Assembly (NCBI GenBank): GCA_003170275.1
Contig: PNAM01000053.1
Location: 1-64,000 of the forward strand
From: Myxococcales bacterium
GTDB taxonomy: Bacteria > Myxococcota_A > Polyangia > Palsa-1104
Direction of reading: 5' to 3'
DNA length: 64,000 nt
Shown here: in pieces, positions 1 through 8,391 of the stretch
How positions within the stretch are numbered: the first letter of the stretch is position 1
How the letters are laid out: each line of letters starts with the position of its first letter
Translations under genes and position numbers: made by a program
The notes under the pieces: model-generated
What the model was told of the DNA's origin: nothing
Databases searched by the model: none
The model's input: only the letters and a program-made list of their open reading frames with translations

Positions 1-1
1 G

Positions 2-565
2 CCGATGCCGGCGATGCCGGCGATGGTGCCGCGCGCGGCCGCGCCTGCGCCGATCGCGTCGCCACGCGCGCCGCGGGCTCGTCCGACGGTCGTGGCCGCT
101 GCTCCGCTCCCAGCCGCGCCTGCGGCGCGATCGCCGGAGGTGTCGCCGATCGTCCCGGTCGCGCCGGTCGTCGAGGATGCGCTGGTGCGCGAATCGCAAG
201 TGGTCGCGGCGGCGATCGAGCGCCTGCGCCGCCATCGCGATCCGGCCGGCGCGCTCCAGCTCCTGGCGCGTCATGGCGTCGAGTTTCCCGACGGTGGGCT
301 GCGCGCGGAGGCGACCTCGGTTCGCATCGAGGCCCTGCTCGCCGCCCAGCGTCGCGCCGAAGCGCTGGCGCTGCTCGACGGGCTCGAGCTCGAAGCGACC
401 CCGCGCGGCCCGGCGCTGCGCGTGCTGCGCGGCGAGCTGCGCGCGTCGGCCGGCCGCTGTCCGGAAGCGCTCGCCGATTGGGCGCAAGCGTTCGATCACC
501 TGACCGGCGAGCTGCGCACCCGCGCGCAACGCGGTCGCGAGCACTGCGTTAGGGCCCGGCAATGA
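2..565 (+). CDS. TPR-like protein, C-terminal part (N-terminus outside window)
   Basis: The reading frame is open to the window edge, so only the last ~187 residues are seen. The first ~60 residues are a Pro/Ala-rich linker, partly encoded by a 9-bp GATGCCGGC repeat at 5-25. The remainder is helical, with tetratricopeptide-like spacing (RHRDPAGALQLLARHG, then AEALALLDGLELE, then CPEALADWAQAF). In Myxococcota such proteins often close an operon of an ECF sigma factor and a FecR-like or membrane protein; that context lies outside the window and is inferred. No catalytic motif is visible. It ends at TGA, followed by more than 500 bases without a supported gene. Confidence 0.6.
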   Translation, partial: PMPAMPAMVPRAAAPAPIASPRAPRARPTVVAAAPLPAAPAARSPEVSPIVPVAPVVEDALVRESQVVAAAIERLRRHRDPAGALQLLARHGVEFPDGGLRAEATSVRIEALLAAQRRAEALALLDGLELEATPRGPALRVLRGELRASAGRCPEALADWAQAFDHLTGELRTRAQRGREHCVRARQ

Positions 566-1105
566 ATGACTCGATCGATGTGCTGCCGCTCCTTCACCGT
601 CTCCGTCGACAGCCTTCAAGGAGTTAGCGAGTGACGGCTGGCAGCCCGCTGGTTCAGACGACGGAGTCATTCGCAAGGTGTTCGACGCGGCCTGGCCTGT
701 CTGGAGTTGCCCCTGTCAAACCGGACACCCGACTGGGTTGAGTTAAGCACTACCACCAGCTCGCTGCAGAGCCAGGTACTCGCGCGGCGAGCGCATCTTG
801 AGGGTGGGGAAGAGGTCGAGCAGCAGCACGTGGACGGTGGCGGGTTCGCTGTCGATGCCGTCCTCTTGGCCTCGCAGGAGGGGAGGGCGTGGTCTACGAC
901 CACGAGACCTCGACGGTGATCCAGGTCTTTGGATACTCGGCACTCGGGCCCCGACTTGAACCCACCAAGCATCCCGCAGTGTCACCGGGGGCGGCGTGGG
1001 CGGGTGCCAACCTCAGTGGCCTTGATGGGCGGTAACTGTCGGAGACGCTCCAACTGATGCATTAGCGATGCAATCCGTGGGCGGCCGATCATAGAAACTG
1101 AACCA
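566..1105. other. gene-poor stretch, possible decayed mobile-element remnant
   Basis: No convincing gene. On the minus strand, 743-985 reads an 80-residue frame with the string RSPREYLALQ near its end, followed downstream by GTGTCCGGTTTGACAGGG (about 710-727 read in reverse), a layout reminiscent of the 3' end of an IS3-family element. This is a resemblance only: no DDE residues, no inverted-repeat pair and no target duplication can be shown. The stretch abuts the tRNA relic at 1106, as would be expected at an old integration site. Confidence 0.25.
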
Positions 1106-1178
1106 ACTCGGGCGGATAGGGCGGGTGACGCGGTGATTGAAAATCCGCGTGTCCCTGGTTCGATTCCGGGTCCGAGCA
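1106..1178 (+). pseudogene. tRNA-Phe(GAA)-like relic
   Basis: The 73-nt length matches a tRNA without CCA, and GAA falls exactly at positions 34-36 (1139-1141). The 3' half is excellent: a T arm CCTGG-TTCGATT-CCGGG and a 3' acceptor strand TCCGAGC followed by A. The 5' half is poor. The D arm lacks the usual GG/AG bases, the first acceptor pair is A-C, and the anticodon stem is broken by what looks like a 2-nt TG insertion: CGCGG-TG-ATTGAAAAT-CCGCG would be perfect without TG. The encoded 3' end reads CTA, not CCA. It is most likely non-functional, or the tRNA 3' end left by an integrated element. Confidence 0.5.
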
Positions 1179-1190
1179 CTAGGGATTTTG

Positions 1191-2243
1191 CTACCAGCGA
1201 CGAGAAAGGATCTCCTGCAGCGCCTGCGCGGCGACGTGCGCGCCGAGGACTGAGGGATGCATTCCATCGCCGATCGTATAGAGTGCCTTTGGACCGTCGC
1301 ATTCGCGGGCGCCAGACGGACAGCGACGGGCGTAATCCTTGCGGAAATACGGCGCAAGGGGAATCGGCTCGAAGCCATGCTTGGGCGCCAGCACCTGGAT
1401 CGAGTTTTCGGTTTGCGGGTTCACCGGATCGTTGATCGCTGCATCGAGAAATTCCGGCCACAGCGCGATCAGTGTCCCAAACCGTTGCGTTCGCGAAAGC
1501 TCGGCAAGCCGACGAAGGCCGCAATTGACGTTGTCGCCACCGAGGGCGTCCCGATTGCGGCGCGTCCGTTCCGTTGGGTCGACCTCCTCGCGAAAATGGA
1601 ACAGGTCGAAGCGGAGGCTGCAGAAGCGTACTAGATCCGAATGGAGGAACAGCCAATCCAATGCCGGCCGGCGGCGAACGTAGTGATCGACCTGCGAGTT
1701 GAGGTCGTAATAGTCGTTCATCACGAAGAGGAGCACCACCGTTTCTGGCTGGTACTTCACCCCTTTCTCTTCGAGCAGCTCGACCTCGCTCCGCGTGCAA
1801 TACCCGCCGACGCCGAAGTTGAGCACCTCCACGTTGCGCCCCGCGAGCTCCCTCTCCAGTTGGCGCGATATGGTGTCGTCGACGCTGAAGATGCCGTGGC
1901 CCGCCACGACCGAATCCCCCAGCAGCAGGATCCGGTGCCAACCCGGGTGCCGCGCGCGTGTGCGCTCAACGTCGCGCTGTCCGTCCGCGTTCGTCGATGG
2001 AAACGACTCGTGCAGATCAGGAACGTCGGCGTCTCGGTAGTTCTCCTTCAAGACATAGCCGAGCAGGGGATTGTCCGAGACGCGATAGGCGGTCTTCTCG
2101 ATCCCACTGCGCATCCGGTACACCTTCGGCGCGAGCCCCAAGAGTCGCACGCCGCCCTCCAGGCCACCGACAAGGATAACCAACGGAAGCCCGATGCGGG
2201 CGATCCAGACGAGAGCGCGTCGCTTGGCGGAACGGACGATCAT
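1191..2243 (-). CDS. membrane-anchored SGNH/GDSL hydrolase
   Basis: A 350-residue protein with one N-terminal membrane helix (residues ~11-32) and an SGNH hydrolase fold outside. Block I is LLLGDSVVAGHG with nucleophile Ser111, block II is the Gly of FGVGGYC (~146), block III is Asn176 (VMND), and block V is Asp326-x-x-His329 (DGMHPS). The family includes esterases and carbohydrate O-acetyltransferases/deacetylases; the AlgX/AlgJ-like architecture (TM plus SGNH) suggests acyl-group handling on a surface polysaccharide, which is inference. It is the first of three such proteins within 11 kb. A minus-strand promoter candidate lies at 2344-2371, giving a leader of ~95 nt. The broken tRNA begins just past its stop codon. 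Confidence 0.85.
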   Translation of the reverse strand: MIVRSAKRRALVWIARIGLPLVILVGGLEGGVRLLGLAPKVYRMRSGIEKTAYRVSDNPLLGYVLKENYRDADVPDLHESFPSTNADGQRDVERTRARHPGWHRILLLGDSVVAGHGIFSVDDTISRQLERELAGRNVEVLNFGVGGYCTRSEVELLEEKGVKYQPETVVLLFVMNDYYDLNSQVDHYVRRRPALDWLFLHSDLVRFCSLRFDLFHFREEVDPTERTRRNRDALGGDNVNCGLRRLAELSRTQRFGTLIALWPEFLDAAINDPVNPQTENSIQVLAPKHGFEPIPLAPYFRKDYARRCPSGARECDGPKALYTIGDGMHPSVLGAHVAAQALQEILSRRW

Positions 2244-2343
2244 GGGACGGCGCGATGCCAGTAAATCGCTACTTCACGCGTAGGAAATCTGATCTCCGCC
2301 ATTTTTTCATTTTGCCGGGAAAGGACGCCCCTCTAAATTAGGG

Positions 2344-2371
2344 ATTGTTGGACCGTGACGGGGAATGTCAA
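2344..2371 (-). promoter_or_regulatory. sigma70-type promoter for the SGNH gene
   Basis: On the minus strand, TTGACA (2371-2366), a 16-nt spacer and AACAAT (2349-2344, four of six bases of TATAAT). Transcription would start near 2337. The -35 box is a perfect match, notable in such GC-rich DNA. Confidence 0.45.
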
Positions 2372-2680
2372 TTGGAATCGGGGGTGATAGGTGGCGTAGC
2401 GCTTGTAGAGCCAACGTTCCGTTTGCTCCCGCCTGATAGGTCGCGAGGTCCATCATGCCGGTGGCCTGGAAGTGGCTGACCGCTTCGGTCAGCCTGCGCA
2501 CCGTGAACGCGTCGGGGCTGGCCTGGGAAAGCGTTCTGCGTGAACGGAACGCAGCTCGCGACCTGCACGCTCAGGTGAGCGGCAATGAATGACGAGCAGG
2601 AGCAACCCATCTCCGTGGCGGCGGCGCGTCGCCGTCGGGCTGCGCCGAGTGCTGGGCTCGCCTCCGGGCGCGTGAACGGG
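2372..2680. other. intergenic stretch, no supported gene
   Basis: Lies between the promoter of the SGNH gene and the lipoprotein at 2695. A minus-strand open frame (2307-2501, 64 residues, containing RRLTEAVSHFQATG) continues without a start from about 2560 and could be the tail of a lost gene, but no family is recognised. A TATATG hexamer at 2681-2686 sits 8 nt before the next start codon. Confidence 0.3.
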
Positions 2681-2694
2681 TATATGATCGTGGG

Positions 2695-3432
2695 ATGCGG
2701 GTTACGCTCCCCCTGATCGCTGGACTGATCGCAGCGTCGGGATGCGGCTCCAAGACGGCCGCCATGGATGCGGGCGCACCGGATCTGACGCCTCCGCCGA
2801 TGGTGACCGAGCACGGCGTGATGCTCGACTACCAGAGCCTGATGCCGGTCGCGGGGCTCACCATCACCGACGGCGCCGCCAGCACCATGACCGACGCGCA
2901 GGGCATGTGGATGCTCATGGTCCCGGCCGGCCCGTTGGCGCCGGTGGTGACCGGACCGAGCTACAGCCAGGATGTCTTTCCCAGCTCGACGAGCGCCGCC
3001 TCCGATGTCGACTTCGGGCCGCAGGTCATTCCGACCGCCTCGGCCTACAACCTCGAGCAGATCTTGCTCTCGAACGATAACACCAAGGCGCTCGTGCACC
3101 TGGTCGCCCTGCCGAGCACCACCTGCACCGATCCCAGCGGCGGCACGGTGAAGGTGCTGTCCCCGGCCGGCGCGATGGTCGCCTACTTCGCGGCGTCGAG
3201 CGTGCCCGATCCGGCGCTCACCGCCACCCAGACCGTCATGGCGCCGCGGCCGATCGCGGTGATCTTCAACGTGACGCCGGGCGCGGACGTCAGCTTCGAG
3301 TTCCACCATCCGACCTGCACGCAGGTTCCCTATCCGGCGACCTTCAACGGCAAGGTCCTCTCGGGAAAGGTCCCAACCACCGCCGCCGAGCCCAACCACG
3401 TGAACTCGGCGCTCGCCATGATCTTGCAGTAG
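2695..3432 (+). CDS. secreted lipoprotein with carboxypeptidase-regulatory-like repeat
   Basis: The 245-residue product starts with a lipoprotein signal (hydrophobic stretch, then SGC, lipid Cys ~17), followed by a short Ala/Asp/Pro linker typical of myxobacterial lipoproteins. Residues ~35-90 (YQSLMPVAGLTITDG, then TMTDAQGMWMLMVP) look like a carboxypeptidase regulatory-like beta-sandwich, a domain used for display or adhesion and not catalysis. The remainder is beta-rich and unassigned. No Shine-Dalgarno is visible; a TATATG hexamer (2681-2686) lies only 8 nt before ATG, so a leaderless transcript is plausible. It has no operon partner. Confidence 0.75.
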   Translation: MRVTLPLIAGLIAASGCGSKTAAMDAGAPDLTPPPMVTEHGVMLDYQSLMPVAGLTITDGAASTMTDAQGMWMLMVPAGPLAPVVTGPSYSQDVFPSSTSAASDVDFGPQVIPTASAYNLEQILLSNDNTKALVHLVALPSTTCTDPSGGTVKVLSPAGAMVAYFAASSVPDPALTATQTVMAPRPIAVIFNVTPGADVSFEFHHPTCTQVPYPATFNGKVLSGKVPTTAAEPNHVNSALAMILQ

Positions 3433-3487
3433 CCACCGCGCCCACTTCCACTAGAAGGCGGAGAACCGCGGGCGCCGGCTGAACGCG

Positions 3488-3682
3488 CCAGCCTTCGCTG
3501 GACGCACCGTGGTCAGTGCTGATGAAGCGAACGTTCTTCAGTGTGCCGTCCTTGAAAGTGAGAGTCCGAATGAAGTCGCTTGGCCCGAGATTGTAGGTCG
3601 CGTCACCGACGCTGACGAGGCGGTCTCCGCAGCGCATGCCGTCTGCGTAGCACGCCGTGCGAATAATTGAATAATCCTCGAA
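3488..3682 (-). pseudogene. relic of a DUF2845-like gene
   Basis: An open minus-strand segment with no start and no signal peptide reads MRCGDRLVSVGDAT and, shortly after, LTFKDGTLKNVRFIST. This resembles DUF2845, small secreted proteins with RCG-x-LVS-x-GD at the N-terminus and a FEDGRL-like strand near the end, but the intervening CGEP part is missing. It is probably an internally deleted, decayed copy. The frame runs into unrelated codons on both sides and underlies the start of the lipoprotein at 3701 on the other strand. The assignment rests on motif memory only. Confidence 0.3.
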
Positions 3683-3700
3683 GGCGGTCGTCCAGCATCC

Positions 3701-4042
3701 ATGTACGCTCGATGGGCCGCACTCGTCTTCTGCTTGCCTTGCACCGGGTGTCTCTTGACCAACTCGGTTCACATCGGGCCGCCGCAGGCGCCGAGAGGGG
3801 AAGGCTGCGCCGTCACGTTCGAGCAACTGCGCTATCAGGATGCGATCAGCAACTACGATCAGGTGGGCGCCGTGTGTGCCAACGTGACCGAGGGCGCCGC
3901 TGATCGCTACGAGTTCGTGAGGCGTGGCGTTGCGGAAGAAGCATGCGGCCTCGGCGGGGACATGGTCACCGTGGTCGGCACCTGCGCCGTCGGCAAGGTT
4001 CCCGGCGTTGAGTACGGCGTGTTTCGGCGCCGAGGCACGTGA
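3701..4042 (+). CDS. small Cys-containing lipoprotein of unknown function
   Basis: A 113-residue protein with a short signal ending CLPCTGC (lipid Cys ~17). The mature part contains a compact block (CAVTFEQLRYQDA, then YDQVGAVCAN, later EEACGLGGDMVTVVGTC) with about five cysteines, which looks like a conserved disulfide-stabilised envelope domain. I do not recognise the family with certainty. The reading frame ends abruptly in RRRGT, and the following 400 bases contain out-of-frame protein-like segments, so the 3' end may be frameshifted or truncated. A TGAATAAT hexamer region at 3668-3675 could be the -10. Confidence 0.6.
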   Translation: MYARWAALVFCLPCTGCLLTNSVHIGPPQAPRGEGCAVTFEQLRYQDAISNYDQVGAVCANVTEGAADRYEFVRRGVAEEACGLGGDMVTVVGTCAVGKVPGVEYGVFRRRGT

Positions 4043-4477
4043 TGCGCAGGTCGCCCGTCGCCAGTTTCGCCGGTCGCGTCCGCGAGCCGAGGCTGACCAG
4101 TTGCAGGGCATGCTCGATGAGGCACAGCAGCGCAACGTCGCCACTTATCCCGTCGGTGATTTGGCGACCTACCTGATCGAGATCGAGAATCGCAAAACGC
4201 TGACCCGCAGCGACGGGGAACGTGTATCCTGATGGGGCGTGCCGGACCCGTTTCAATGCGACAGAACCCGTCCTGAGTTGACAGATCCGGCGTTATCGCT
4301 CCCCACCCGCCTGCTTGGCTCAGCTCGACCCGCGCAGGACGTCTGTGTTCCACTGCCGTGTCCCTATGACGCCGGAATGGCCACCGTCACCTGCCGCAAC
4401 GGCCCAGCGTGCGATCCCGCGAACGGCCAGTGCGTCGCCGCCACGAAAGCGATCAGTCAGTTGAATTGAGGAGCGCG
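4043..4477 (+). pseudogene. relic zone with a possible Cys-rich protein tail
   Basis: Two segments look protein-like but have no credible starts. One (frame ending 4232) reads ADQLQGMLDEAQQRN and then VGDLATYLIEIENRKT. The second (4239-4469, 76 residues) ends DVCVPLPCPYDAG, then CRNGPACDPANGQCV, like the Cys-rich tail of a myxobacterial lipoprotein. They probably come from decayed lipoprotein genes. No RBS or signal peptide precedes either of them. Confidence 0.3.
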
Positions 4478-5863
4478 ATGGCCGATGAAACGCGGCAGGA
4501 CGATCGATTGGCGCTTCTGCATCCGGATGTCGTAGAACGGCGCGCCGCGCTCGCGCAGAAGTTCGCCGCCGCCGAGCCGTTTCCCCACCTCGCGTTCGAT
4601 GCGCTCCTCGCGCCCGAGCTGTGCGCGCGGCTGGTGCGCGAGTTTCCACCGTTCGAGCGCGGCGACGCCACCGACGACTACGGGCGCCCGGGCCGGAAAG
4701 CGGCCGTTCACGACCTCCGTGGGCTCGGCGGCGCGTACGCCGAATTCGATGCGCTGATCGGTGACCCGGCGTTCCTGTCGCTCCTGACCGAGCTGACGGG
4801 CTTTCGCGACCTCGTGTACGACCCGGAGTACGCCTCGAGCGGCACGCACGAAAATCTCTCCGGGCAGGCGCAGTCGTACCACGTCGATTTCAACGAACAC
4901 CCCCGCGGCTGGCAGCGCGTGCTCAACCTGCTCGTCTATTTGAATCCGGAGTGGGAAGAGTCGTGGGGCGGCTGCCTGGAGCTCTGCGATTCGCCGGTCG
5001 CGCCGACCAAGGTGAGCCGCATCGTCCCGCTCTTGAACCACGCGGTGCTGTTCGCGGCGAGCGAGCGTTCGTGGCACGGCTTCCCCGCGCCCATCGCGCC
5101 GCCGGCTGAGCGCGTGCCCTCGCGCCGCTCGATTGCCGTCTACTTTTACGTGAAGACCCGCGATCAGGTCCCGGCCCACTCGACACGCATCGTCGACGTG
5201 CCCATTCCCGGGCAGATCCACGCCGGCACATGCCTGTCGAACGACGAGACGGAGACGATCATCAGCCTCCTCCTGCACCGCGAGAACCACATCCGCCGTC
5301 TCTTCGAGCGCGAGTCGCTCTACCTGCAGTCGATCCACAGGCTGCTGTTGCAGCGGCTTTGCTCCGTCGACCACGCGCTCACCGCCGAGGAGGCGGAGCT
5401 GTTGCGCTTTCCGTTCGTCGAGATGGATCGCCACGTGGCGGAGCACTATCGGCGCGAGCTGGCGCTGTCACGAGTGGAGGCGCGCATCGCGGCGCTGCCG
5501 CGGAGGGAGATCGGCGGCCGGTTCGATCTCCACGGACAGTCGGGCGTGACGCACGATTCGTGGGTGGGGCCTCGCCTGCGCGCCTGGGGGCGTACCACCG
5601 AGCGCGTCGGCACGGTGGAGGTTCGCGGCTCAACCCCGTCGGGGATTCCGGAGCAGACGCTCATCCTCGCGATCGGCGGAAAGCAGTGGGAGCGCGTGGT
5701 GCGAGGAGACTTCGCGTGGCGCGTGGAGATCGAGCCGATCGACGCGGGGCGCGAAATCACCGTCGAGATCGAAGCGGCGCGGATGTGGCGTCCATCGTCG
5801 AGCGGTGGATCGACCGATACGCGCGATCTTTCGTGGCTCCTACGCGAGCTCCGCATCCTCTAG
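4478..5863 (+). CDS. 2-oxoglutarate/Fe(II)-dependent oxygenase with glycan-cluster C-terminal domain
   Basis: A 461-residue protein. Start ATG 4478 is chosen because GAGGAG (4468-4473) sits just before it. Residues ~30-230 form a prolyl-4-hydroxylase-type double-stranded beta-helix: His135-x-Asp137 (YHVDFNEHP) and His200 (SWHGFP) bind Fe, and Arg217 (RRSIAVYFY) would bind 2-oxoglutarate. A helical link follows (~245-330). Residues ~340-461 are a beta-sandwich ending DTRDLSWLLRELRIL, which resembles the D-x-R-x-L tail of domains on polysaccharide-biosynthesis enzymes. The substrate may be a glycan, glycolipid or protein residue; this is inference. It is followed within 52 nt by a GT-C-like gene with its own promoter. 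Confidence 0.8.
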   Translation: MADETRQDDRLALLHPDVVERRAALAQKFAAAEPFPHLAFDALLAPELCARLVREFPPFERGDATDDYGRPGRKAAVHDLRGLGGAYAEFDALIGDPAFLSLLTELTGFRDLVYDPEYASSGTHENLSGQAQSYHVDFNEHPRGWQRVLNLLVYLNPEWEESWGGCLELCDSPVAPTKVSRIVPLLNHAVLFAASERSWHGFPAPIAPPAERVPSRRSIAVYFYVKTRDQVPAHSTRIVDVPIPGQIHAGTCLSNDETETIISLLLHRENHIRRLFERESLYLQSIHRLLLQRLCSVDHALTAEEAELLRFPFVEMDRHVAEHYRRELALSRVEARIAALPRREIGGRFDLHGQSGVTHDSWVGPRLRAWGRTTERVGTVEVRGSTPSGIPEQTLILAIGGKQWERVVRGDFAWRVEIEPIDAGREITVEIEAARMWRPSSSGGSTDTRDLSWLLRELRIL

Positions 5864-5875
5864 GGCCCGTCGACG

Positions 5876-5903
5876 TTGACATCTTCTCCCGCGATGGGAC
5901 AAT
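5876..5903 (+). promoter_or_regulatory. sigma70-type promoter for the GT-C-like gene
   Basis: A perfect TTGACA at 5876-5881, a 16-nt spacer, and GACAAT at 5898-5903 (four of six bases). The expected start site near 5910 leaves a leader of about five nucleotides before GTG 5915. It starts 12 nt after the oxygenase stop codon, so the gene can be expressed independently. Confidence 0.45.
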
Positions 5904-5914
5904 CAACGTCCTAA

Positions 5915-7387
5915 GTGCCCGGGAATGGCGATGCGCAAGTGACGCTGAGGTCGCGGCGCTGGGTCACCATCGCGATCTGCGCCGCCCCGATCGCGCTTTG
6001 CATCGCGGTCTACTGGCCCGGGATCTTCGCCTGGTTCCAGATGGACGACTTCTGGTGGCTCTCACGGCTCGGCGCCGCCGGACGAGACGGCTTCTGGCAG
6101 ACGCTGCTCACGCGGCCGGGCCACGGGACCTATCGGCCGCTCAGCGAGCCGGCGTTCTTCATGACCTTCGAGTATCTCTTTGGCCCGCGACCGCTCCCGA
6201 TCCGGATCTTCGTCTTCGCCACCCAGTTCGCGAACCTGCTCCTGCTCGGATCGCTCGCGCGCCGATTGTACGGCTCGCAGCTGGCGGCGCTGATCGCGCC
6301 CATCGTCTGGCTCGCTCATACGTCGCTGGCAGGTCCGCTGGTGTGGAGCTCTTCCTACAATCAAATCCTCGGCGCGACGTTCCTCCTCGCCGAGCTGTCG
6401 CTGTTCGCGCGATTCGTCGACACCGGCAGGCGCTCCGCGTGGGTCGCCGAGTGGTTGCTGTTCATCGTCGGGTTCGGGGTGATCGAGACCAACCTCGCGC
6501 ACCCCATCCACGCCATCGCCTGGGTGCTATGTGTCGCGCCGAGCGATCGGCGTCGCGCGCTCTTGCGTCGCACCATCCCACTGATGGCTGCCTCGGCGGT
6601 CTACGCGGTCGCGCACCTGGTCCTCGTGCCGCGGGTCGGCCCTTACACGATGGGCGGTCACCTCGTTCCGATGCTGAAGAGCGCATACGGATACTGGATG
6701 TGGACGGTCATCCCGATGCAGCTGATCTTCGAAGGCGCGCAGGCGGTGCACCACGTGATCGCATGCGCGGCGTTCGCCTGCCTCGCGACGTACACGCTGT
6801 GGCGCGTGCGTAGCGGCGACCGCCGCCCCCTCCTGGGATGGGTGTTCTACCTCGCCACGCTGGCGCCCTATCTCCCACTCGTTCAACAGCGCACGCCTTC
6901 CTACCTTTCGATCCCCAGCATCGGGCTCGGCCTCATCGCCGCCGACGCCATCGTCGCGCTTCGGGTGCGGCGCGCCGCTCTCGTCGGTGCGGTGCTGATC
7001 ACCGCGGTGTATCTGCGGTTCATGTTGCCGACGGCTCACGCGACCGTTCGCCTCTCGGCCCAAGACACCCATGCCGTCGAGCGAGTGGTCGGCGGGATCC
7101 TGGATCTGCGACGCACGCGGACCGAGCCGATCCTCATCGACGGCGTCTCCGAGACGGTCTACAACGCGGGATTGGCGATGAGCCCGTTTCGCTGTCTTGG
7201 CGTTCCGGATGTCTACCTCACCGACAACGCCATCGAGGAGCTGCACGCACTGCCGGGGGTCGCGCCTCCGAGCGAATACGCGGCCAATCCCGCCGACGTC
7301 GCGCGCTGGCGCTGGGCGCACACGTTGTTGGTTCTCTCTGCTCGCGGTGATCGACTGGTCGACATCACCGGGGTATGGCAGCCGTGA
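5915..7387 (+). CDS. polytopic membrane protein, GT-C glycosyltransferase-like
   Basis: A 490-residue protein with about ten membrane helices. Its first periplasmic loop contains WFQMDDFWWLSRLG, the acidic DD pair after helix 1 that is typical of GT-C enzymes using lipid-linked sugars, followed by GHGTYRPLSEPAFF. The C-terminal ~110 residues are soluble and probably periplasmic. The family is usually annotated as uncharacterised membrane protein; the transfer of a sugar to a lipid, protein or glycan is inferred. Start GTG 5915 gives nine extra residues relative to GTG 5939; either is possible. The end overlaps the start of the next SGNH gene by 13 nt, so the two are probably translated together. 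Confidence 0.65.
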   Translation: MPGNGDAQVTLRSRRWVTIAICAAPIALCIAVYWPGIFAWFQMDDFWWLSRLGAAGRDGFWQTLLTRPGHGTYRPLSEPAFFMTFEYLFGPRPLPIRIFVFATQFANLLLLGSLARRLYGSQLAALIAPIVWLAHTSLAGPLVWSSSYNQILGATFLLAELSLFARFVDTGRRSAWVAEWLLFIVGFGVIETNLAHPIHAIAWVLCVAPSDRRRALLRRTIPLMAASAVYAVAHLVLVPRVGPYTMGGHLVPMLKSAYGYWMWTVIPMQLIFEGAQAVHHVIACAAFACLATYTLWRVRSGDRRPLLGWVFYLATLAPYLPLVQQRTPSYLSIPSIGLGLIAADAIVALRVRRAALVGAVLITAVYLRFMLPTAHATVRLSAQDTHAVERVVGGILDLRRTRTEPILIDGVSETVYNAGLAMSPFRCLGVPDVYLTDNAIEELHALPGVAPPSEYAANPADVARWRWAHTLLVLSARGDRLVDITGVWQP

Positions 7388-8391
7388 AGCGCCGTCGCCT
7401 GCGCTCGCTTCTCACCTACGTGCTCTCGGGAGCGCTGACCCTGTTCGTCATCGAGACCGGCTTTCGCCTGCACGCTCACTTCGCTCCGGCGCCGGTGTGG
7501 ATCAGCGAAGACCACTACGCCGAAAATCCACGCGGCTACTTCCGTCCTTGTGAACGGCCGGGCGTATTCTGCCCCAAGCTCGATCGCTCCATGCATGGCT
7601 GTGATGCTCCGGTCGAGCCCGGCCAAGGACAGATCCTTTTTCTCGGGGACTCGTTCACGTATGGCCAGGGCGTCAACGCCGAGGACACGTTCCCGTCGAG
7701 GATCGAGTTTCCGGGCCGTCAGCGACGCAATTGCGGCGTCAGCGCTTACGCGGTGGATGACGTCTTCCGAAAGTTCACCGTTCAGCGCAGCCGCTATCGG
7801 CCGGAGCTCACGGTCTACGCGCTGGTGTTGAACGACTTCGGGCTCTCACCCGATCCCGAGGCGTATCGGGACTTCGCCGAGCTCGACGGTCCCAGCAACA
7901 TCGAAGACTACATGAACTTCCGCACCATGAACCTCGACCGCTACCTCGCGACCAGGGATCATTCCCGGCTGGTGCGGTTTCTCCTCGAGACGGAGACGGG
8001 CGCCTGGTTCTATCGGCAGTCCGTAATCCGACGCGTGAGCAGGACCACGCTGCAGGCCTATCGCAACGCCTTCAACGATCCGGCGGCCTGGGAGCACGGG
8101 ATGGGCGAGATTCGCGCCATGGCGGCGGGGTCGGATCATTTTCTCCTGGTGGTGTTCCCGCTGTTCGCTCGCCTCTCGGGCTATCCGCTCGAGGACGTGC
8201 ACCGGAAGATCGTCGACGAGATGCACCGCTCGCACATCGAGGTGCTCGACCTCTTGGACACGTTTCGCGGGATGGACGAGTCGAAGCTGGTCGTCTACAA
8301 GACCGACTCGCACCCGAACGAGATCGCGCACGCCCTCGCCGCCGACGCGATCAAGCGGAAGCTCCAGCTCCTCGGCTGGCCCCCGTTCTAG
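7375..8391 (+). CDS. membrane-anchored SGNH/GDSL hydrolase
   Basis: A 338-residue protein with an N-terminal signal anchor (~12-28) and an SGNH domain. Block I is FLGDSFTYGQG with Ser93, block III is Asn153 (LVLNDFG), and the catalytic Asp311-x-His313 is in DSHPNEIAH. The Cys-rich start of the mature part (CERPGVFCPKLD, then CDAPV) is unusual for the family. It overlaps the GT-C-like gene by 13 nt, which supports a joint role, for example acylation or deacylation of the same surface glycan (inference). Its stop codon interlocks with that of the convergent radical SAM gene in the tetranucleotide CTAG (8388-8391). Confidence 0.85.
   Translation: MAAVKRRRLRSLLTYVLSGALTLFVIETGFRLHAHFAPAPVWISEDHYAENPRGYFRPCERPGVFCPKLDRSMHGCDAPVEPGQGQILFLGDSFTYGQGVNAEDTFPSRIEFPGRQRRNCGVSAYAVDDVFRKFTVQRSRYRPELTVYALVLNDFGLSPDPEAYRDFAELDGPSNIEDYMNFRTMNLDRYLATRDHSRLVRFLLETETGAWFYRQSVIRRVSRTTLQAYRNAFNDPAAWEHGMGEIRAMAAGSDHFLLVVFPLFARLSGYPLEDVHRKIVDEMHRSHIEVLDLLDTFRGMDESKLVVYKTDSHPNEIAHALAADAIKRKLQLLGWPPF

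Noticed and set aside
743-985. Possible IS3-family transposase tail
   Set aside because: Only a short string and an end-like sequence; no DDE residues, paired inverted repeats or target duplication, so it was kept only as a low-confidence note.
2307-2501. 64-residue minus-strand frame
   Set aside because: No start signal, RBS or recognisable family; probably a relic or chance.
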